A stretch of DNA of 7,945 bases from LMEP-6097 sp049314535. Its GTDB lineage: Bacteria > Cyanobacteriota > Vampirovibrionia > LMEP-6097. This document shows, in pieces, positions 5,785 through 7,945 of this stretch. Position numbers and translations under genes: made by a program. The notes below the pieces were generated by a model. The model saw only the letters and a list, made by a program, of their open reading frames with translations. It did no database searches and was not told the DNA's origin. Every line of letters begins with the position of its first letter. Positions within the stretch are counted from its first letter, which is position 1. Location of the stretch: contig JBMOEX010000093.1 in the NCBI GenBank assembly GCA_049314535.1, forward strand, positions 1-7,945, read 5' to 3'.

Positions 5785-7233
5785 CTAATCATAAATACTA
5801 ACTAAACTATATTGATCAAGCTTAGACTGAACGCTACCGCTTCTCATATAATCTATAAACTTCGCAACATTAGTCGTTAATTTACCAGCAGTAACTAAAT
5901 AAAGATATCTAGACAGTGGATACTGACCCTGTTTCACCATATCCACCGCAATATTTACATTACCATTTACATCTATAGTAACTGGTGAAACTCCCCTATC
6001 ATCGAACACTGTAGCTATATTAAGTATTTTCACATTACGATTCTTAACATCACTTAAGCTGGCAAAGGAAATAGCGTTAGGATCATTTTCTACCAAATCA
6101 AGAATCTGTTTAATCTCATAGATCTGAGTAACATCATTAGAAAAGGCTTCACCATAAAGAACCCTCTCTTTAAAGAAACTAACCGTACCGTGTTCAAAAG
6201 TTTTAGAGTATTTTTTAATAGGAGCATCAAAGCCTTGAAAATCTCTCCACCTAATAGCTTCATTAGAGTATATTTTCTGAAGATCCTCTACTGATAATAG
6301 TTCTATCGGATTAGCTTTATTTACTATTACGACCACAACATCAAAGGCTATTTTATGATCAACAAGTTCTTTATTAGAAAGTTTTACTGCTTTCTTTCTT
6401 TCTGCAACTGTAGGTATTCTAGAACAAGAAGCCACATCAATTTTTCCATCAATTAAATCATTAATCGCAATAGTAGAATCTGTTACTTGAAGATTAAGAC
6501 TAAGTCCTGGATTATCAATTCTAAAACCAGTTTTATAATCTTCAAATACTTGAATTAAGGCACCTGAGCCTTTTATAACTATCTCCTTCGATTTAGAAGC
6601 CACAGACAAAGAAGCTAACTGTCTGTTATCAGACCTATATTCATTCATAAGGGAAGTGAGTTGAGTAGCATTATTCAGAAAGAACCTGTCATATATCATG
6701 TAACCTATGGACCCTAACAAAACAAGAAATAAAATAGGTGCCATACATCCTATTGACTTACTTTGTGGCGGTAGTGGCTGCTGAGGAGCCATCTGAGACC
6801 TTGTCGCAGCCTGTTTCGGTTTTATCGGTTTATCACTAATTAAACTTTTAGTAAAATCATTTAACTTTAAATTATCAGAAATATATTCAATAGCTACATC
6901 AGACAGTTCACTAGCTTCTGAAATACTTACGCCTAAATCCATAGATATAACATTTAAATCAGCTTTATAAAAGAAAACAAGCTCAGCAGCTCGTTTTACT
7001 CTTAAATAATTTTTATTTCTAGGTTTTATATAATTACCCTGCTTATATAACTCCATTTCATTATTAGGTAGTGAAAGATTTTTAATTAGCTTATTTACTT
7101 CAAGAGCTATAGCTAGCATTTCTTTTTTGCTTGAAGGGCTAACTTCATCATCAGAATATAAATCCGTGTGAGTAGAGAAATCCAGTAAGGATAGTACTAT
7201 CTTTTTTTTAATTTCGTTTTCTGACAGTGGCAT
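5785..7233 (-). CDS. Membrane-anchored PstS-like binding protein with cytoplasmic helical domain
   Basis: A 482-residue protein of unusual layout. Residues 1-130 are charged and helical, with an HTH-like stretch at about 92-118 (NVISMDLGVSISEASELSDV). Residues 131-160 are a basic then Pro/Gln-rich linker. Residues 163-181 (CMAPILFLVLLGSIGYMIY) are a single transmembrane helix, with positive charges before it suggesting an N-in topology. Residues about 216-480 resemble the periplasmic phosphate-binding (PstS/PBP-like) fold: KGSGAL at 221-226, DGKIDVASCSRIPT at 262-275, AFDVVVVIVNKANP at 296-309, LQKIYSNEAIRW at 318-329, and FFKERVLYGEAF at 353-364. It has no cleavable signal, so it would stay tethered with the binding domain outside the cytoplasm. 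No pstCAB transport genes are nearby, so a sensor role is as likely as transport; the ligand is unproven. The ATG has no SD site of its own and follows a small in-frame ORF by one codon, suggesting coupled translation. The stop is UAG. Confidence 0.88.
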   Translation of the reverse strand: MPLSENEIKKKIVLSLLDFSTHTDLYSDDEVSPSSKKEMLAIALEVNKLIKNLSLPNNEMELYKQGNYIKPRNKNYLRVKRAAELVFFYKADLNVISMDLGVSISEASELSDVAIEYISDNLKLNDFTKSLISDKPIKPKQAATRSQMAPQQPLPPQSKSIGCMAPILFLVLLGSIGYMIYDRFFLNNATQLTSLMNEYRSDNRQLASLSVASKSKEIVIKGSGALIQVFEDYKTGFRIDNPGLSLNLQVTDSTIAINDLIDGKIDVASCSRIPTVAERKKAVKLSNKELVDHKIAFDVVVVIVNKANPIELLSVEDLQKIYSNEAIRWRDFQGFDAPIKKYSKTFEHGTVSFFKERVLYGEAFSNDVTQIYEIKQILDLVENDPNAISFASLSDVKNRNVKILNIATVFDDRGVSPVTIDVNGNVNIAVDMVKQGQYPLSRYLYLVTAGKLTTNVAKFIDYMRSGSVQSKLDQYSLVSIYD

Positions 7234-7236
7234 CTA

Positions 7237-7356
7237 CTATGAATCTAAATTTTTCATTACTAAAGCATAAATAAGGTTCAGAGTCTCCTCCGTAACCGAT
7301 CTTCCAAAAATCTCTTCGACAAGAGTAGATACAAGCTCTCTATCTTCACCATCCAT
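7237..7356 (-). CDS. Small ORF (39 codons) just upstream of the PstS-like gene
   Basis: The frame starts at ATG 7354-7356 and ends at TAG 7237-7239, encoding an acidic, amphipathic peptide of 39 residues (MDGEDRELVSTLVEEIFGRS, ending LVMKNLDS). It is in the same frame as the PstS-like gene and is separated from it by the tandem stops TAG TAG, so ribosomes ending here would sit on the next ATG. No good SD precedes it, and an in-frame stop lies a few codons upstream. I do not recognise the sequence. It could be a leader peptide coupling translation, a small protein, or the former N terminus of the PstS-like protein now cut off by nonsense codons. Confidence 0.45.
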   Translation of the reverse strand: MDGEDRELVSTLVEEIFGRSVTEETLNLIYALVMKNLDS

Positions 7357-7368
7357 ACTTAAGATTTT

Positions 7369-7374
7369 ATTCTA
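7369..7374 (-). promoter_or_regulatory. Possible -10 element for the small ORF and PstS-like gene
   Basis: TAGAAT on the minus strand lies 12 nt upstream of the small ORF start. No convincing -35 is present (GACTTT at 17-nt spacing), so this is tentative. It would give a very short leader. Confidence 0.25.
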
Positions 7375-7402
7375 CATTGGGAAACGAACCAAAGTCCTAA
7401 TT

Positions 7403-7433
7403 TTGATAAAAAAAGGCATTTACTAGTTATAAT
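7403..7433 (+). promoter_or_regulatory. Promoter of pth, predicting a leaderless transcript
   Basis: TTGATA (7403-7408) and a perfect TATAAT (7428-7433) are 19 nt apart. The GTG start of pth at 7440 lies at the expected initiation distance, six bases after the -10 hexamer, so the mRNA would begin at or within a base or two of the start codon. Confidence 0.6.
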
Positions 7434-7439
7434 TCAGGT

Positions 7440-7945
7440 GTGAAATTAATTATTGGGCTAGGAAATCCTGAAGATAAATATAAATCAACTAGGCATAACA
7501 TCGGTTTTGAGTATTTAGATTATTTAACTAAAAAATATTCCTTAGATTTTAAACAGGATAAAAAATTTCAAGCTTTATGCTGCGAAATCAATGAAAATAC
7601 TCAGAAGAAAATATTTAACAAAAGTATCGGTGAAGGCATTATTCTAGTTAAGCCTTTAACTTATATGAATCTTTCTGGTTCATGTGTTCAAAAATTCTGT
7701 AGTTTTTACAAAATTAAACCTGAAAATATTTTGGTTGTTCATGATGAACTAAGTTTAGATTTTAAGACAGTCAAATTCTCATTCGGTAAAAGTGCTGCTG
7801 GTAACAATGGTGTCGCAGATATTATAAGTAAGCTAGGTAATAAAGACTTTTCTAGAATTAGAATAGGCATAGGACCCAATCCCCAAGGAGATGAAAGGGC
7901 TAATTATGTTTTAAGTAAGTTTAAAAAAGAAGAAATAGAATCACT
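7440..7945 (+). CDS. pth: Peptidyl-tRNA hydrolase, C terminus beyond window
   Basis: Cytoplasmic enzyme that cleaves peptidyl-tRNA released by stalled ribosomes and so recycles tRNA. The frame gives 168 codons before the window ends; the E. coli enzyme has 194, so about 85% is present. Conserved motifs are KLIIGLGNP (Asn9), STRHNIGF (catalytic His19), KPLTYMNLSG (Asn77), VVHDEL (Asp102) and IRIGIGP (141-146). In the loop usually written GHNG, this protein has GNNG: Asn122 replaces the usual histidine (His113 in E. coli), while Asn123 (Asn114 there) is kept. The GTG at 7440-7442 is chosen because it gives the standard N terminus; an in-frame stop lies 11 codons upstream with no other start between. 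There is no usable SD, since AGG sits only 1 nt before the start, and the promoter predicts leaderless translation. Confidence 0.95.
   Translation, partial: MKLIIGLGNPEDKYKSTRHNIGFEYLDYLTKKYSLDFKQDKKFQALCCEINENTQKKIFNKSIGEGIILVKPLTYMNLSGSCVQKFCSFYKIKPENILVVHDELSLDFKTVKFSFGKSAAGNNGVADIISKLGNKDFSRIRIGIGPNPQGDERANYVLSKFKKEEIES

Noticed and set aside
7438..7440. Alternative GTG start for pth
   Set aside because: Its next codon is TGA; the GTG two bases later opens the conserved KLIIGLGNP frame.

Overview
This is a 7.9 kb stretch of an AT-rich bacterial chromosome (about one third G+C by eye). The host is most likely Gram-negative. Two genes encode clear Sec signal peptides ending in Ala-x-Ala-like sites, several promoters fit the sigma70 pattern (TTGACA/TATAAT-like), and four genes have purine-rich Shine-Dalgarno (SD) sites. 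UAG and UAA both serve as stops. I cannot assign a species. A large secreted tail-fibre-like repeat protein would fit a surface-active or predatory lineage such as Bdellovibrionota or Melainabacteria, but this is only a guess.

Layout from left to right. (1) Positions 1-2264, minus strand: the first 754 codons of a very large exported fibre/adhesin-like protein. It is open to the window edge, so a search for complete ORFs misses it. It has a signal peptide, an N-terminal domain, a Gly/Ser/Thr linker, a tail-fibre-like module, and then nested repeats: 150-bp tandem units inside a 759-bp supermodule. (2) Positions 2265-2534: its promoter, with an inverted repeat over the -35 element, and the terminator of the next gene. 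(3) Positions 2535-4593, minus strand: an antioxidant group made of a Mn-type superoxide dismutase, a small secreted beta-rich protein of unknown function, and a typical 2-Cys peroxiredoxin. Each has its own promoter candidate, and strong terminators follow the dismutase and the peroxiredoxin. (4) Positions 4684-5745, plus strand: a class I DAHP synthase, the entry enzyme of aromatic amino acid synthesis, divergent from the peroxiredoxin. (5) Positions 5785-7356, minus strand: a 39-codon small ORF followed after tandem UAG stops by a 482-residue protein with a cytoplasmic helical domain, one transmembrane helix and a PstS-like extracytoplasmic binding domain. (6) From 7440, plus strand: the first 168 codons of peptidyl-tRNA hydrolase, whose GTG start lies about 7 nt after a perfect TATAAT and is therefore probably leaderless.

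The dismutase and peroxiredoxin act in sequence: superoxide is turned into hydrogen peroxide, which is then reduced to water. DAHP synthase and Pth are housekeeping genes. The most unusual items are the nested-repeat surface protein, the membrane-anchored PstS-like protein with its in-frame upstream small ORF, and the apparently leaderless pth.
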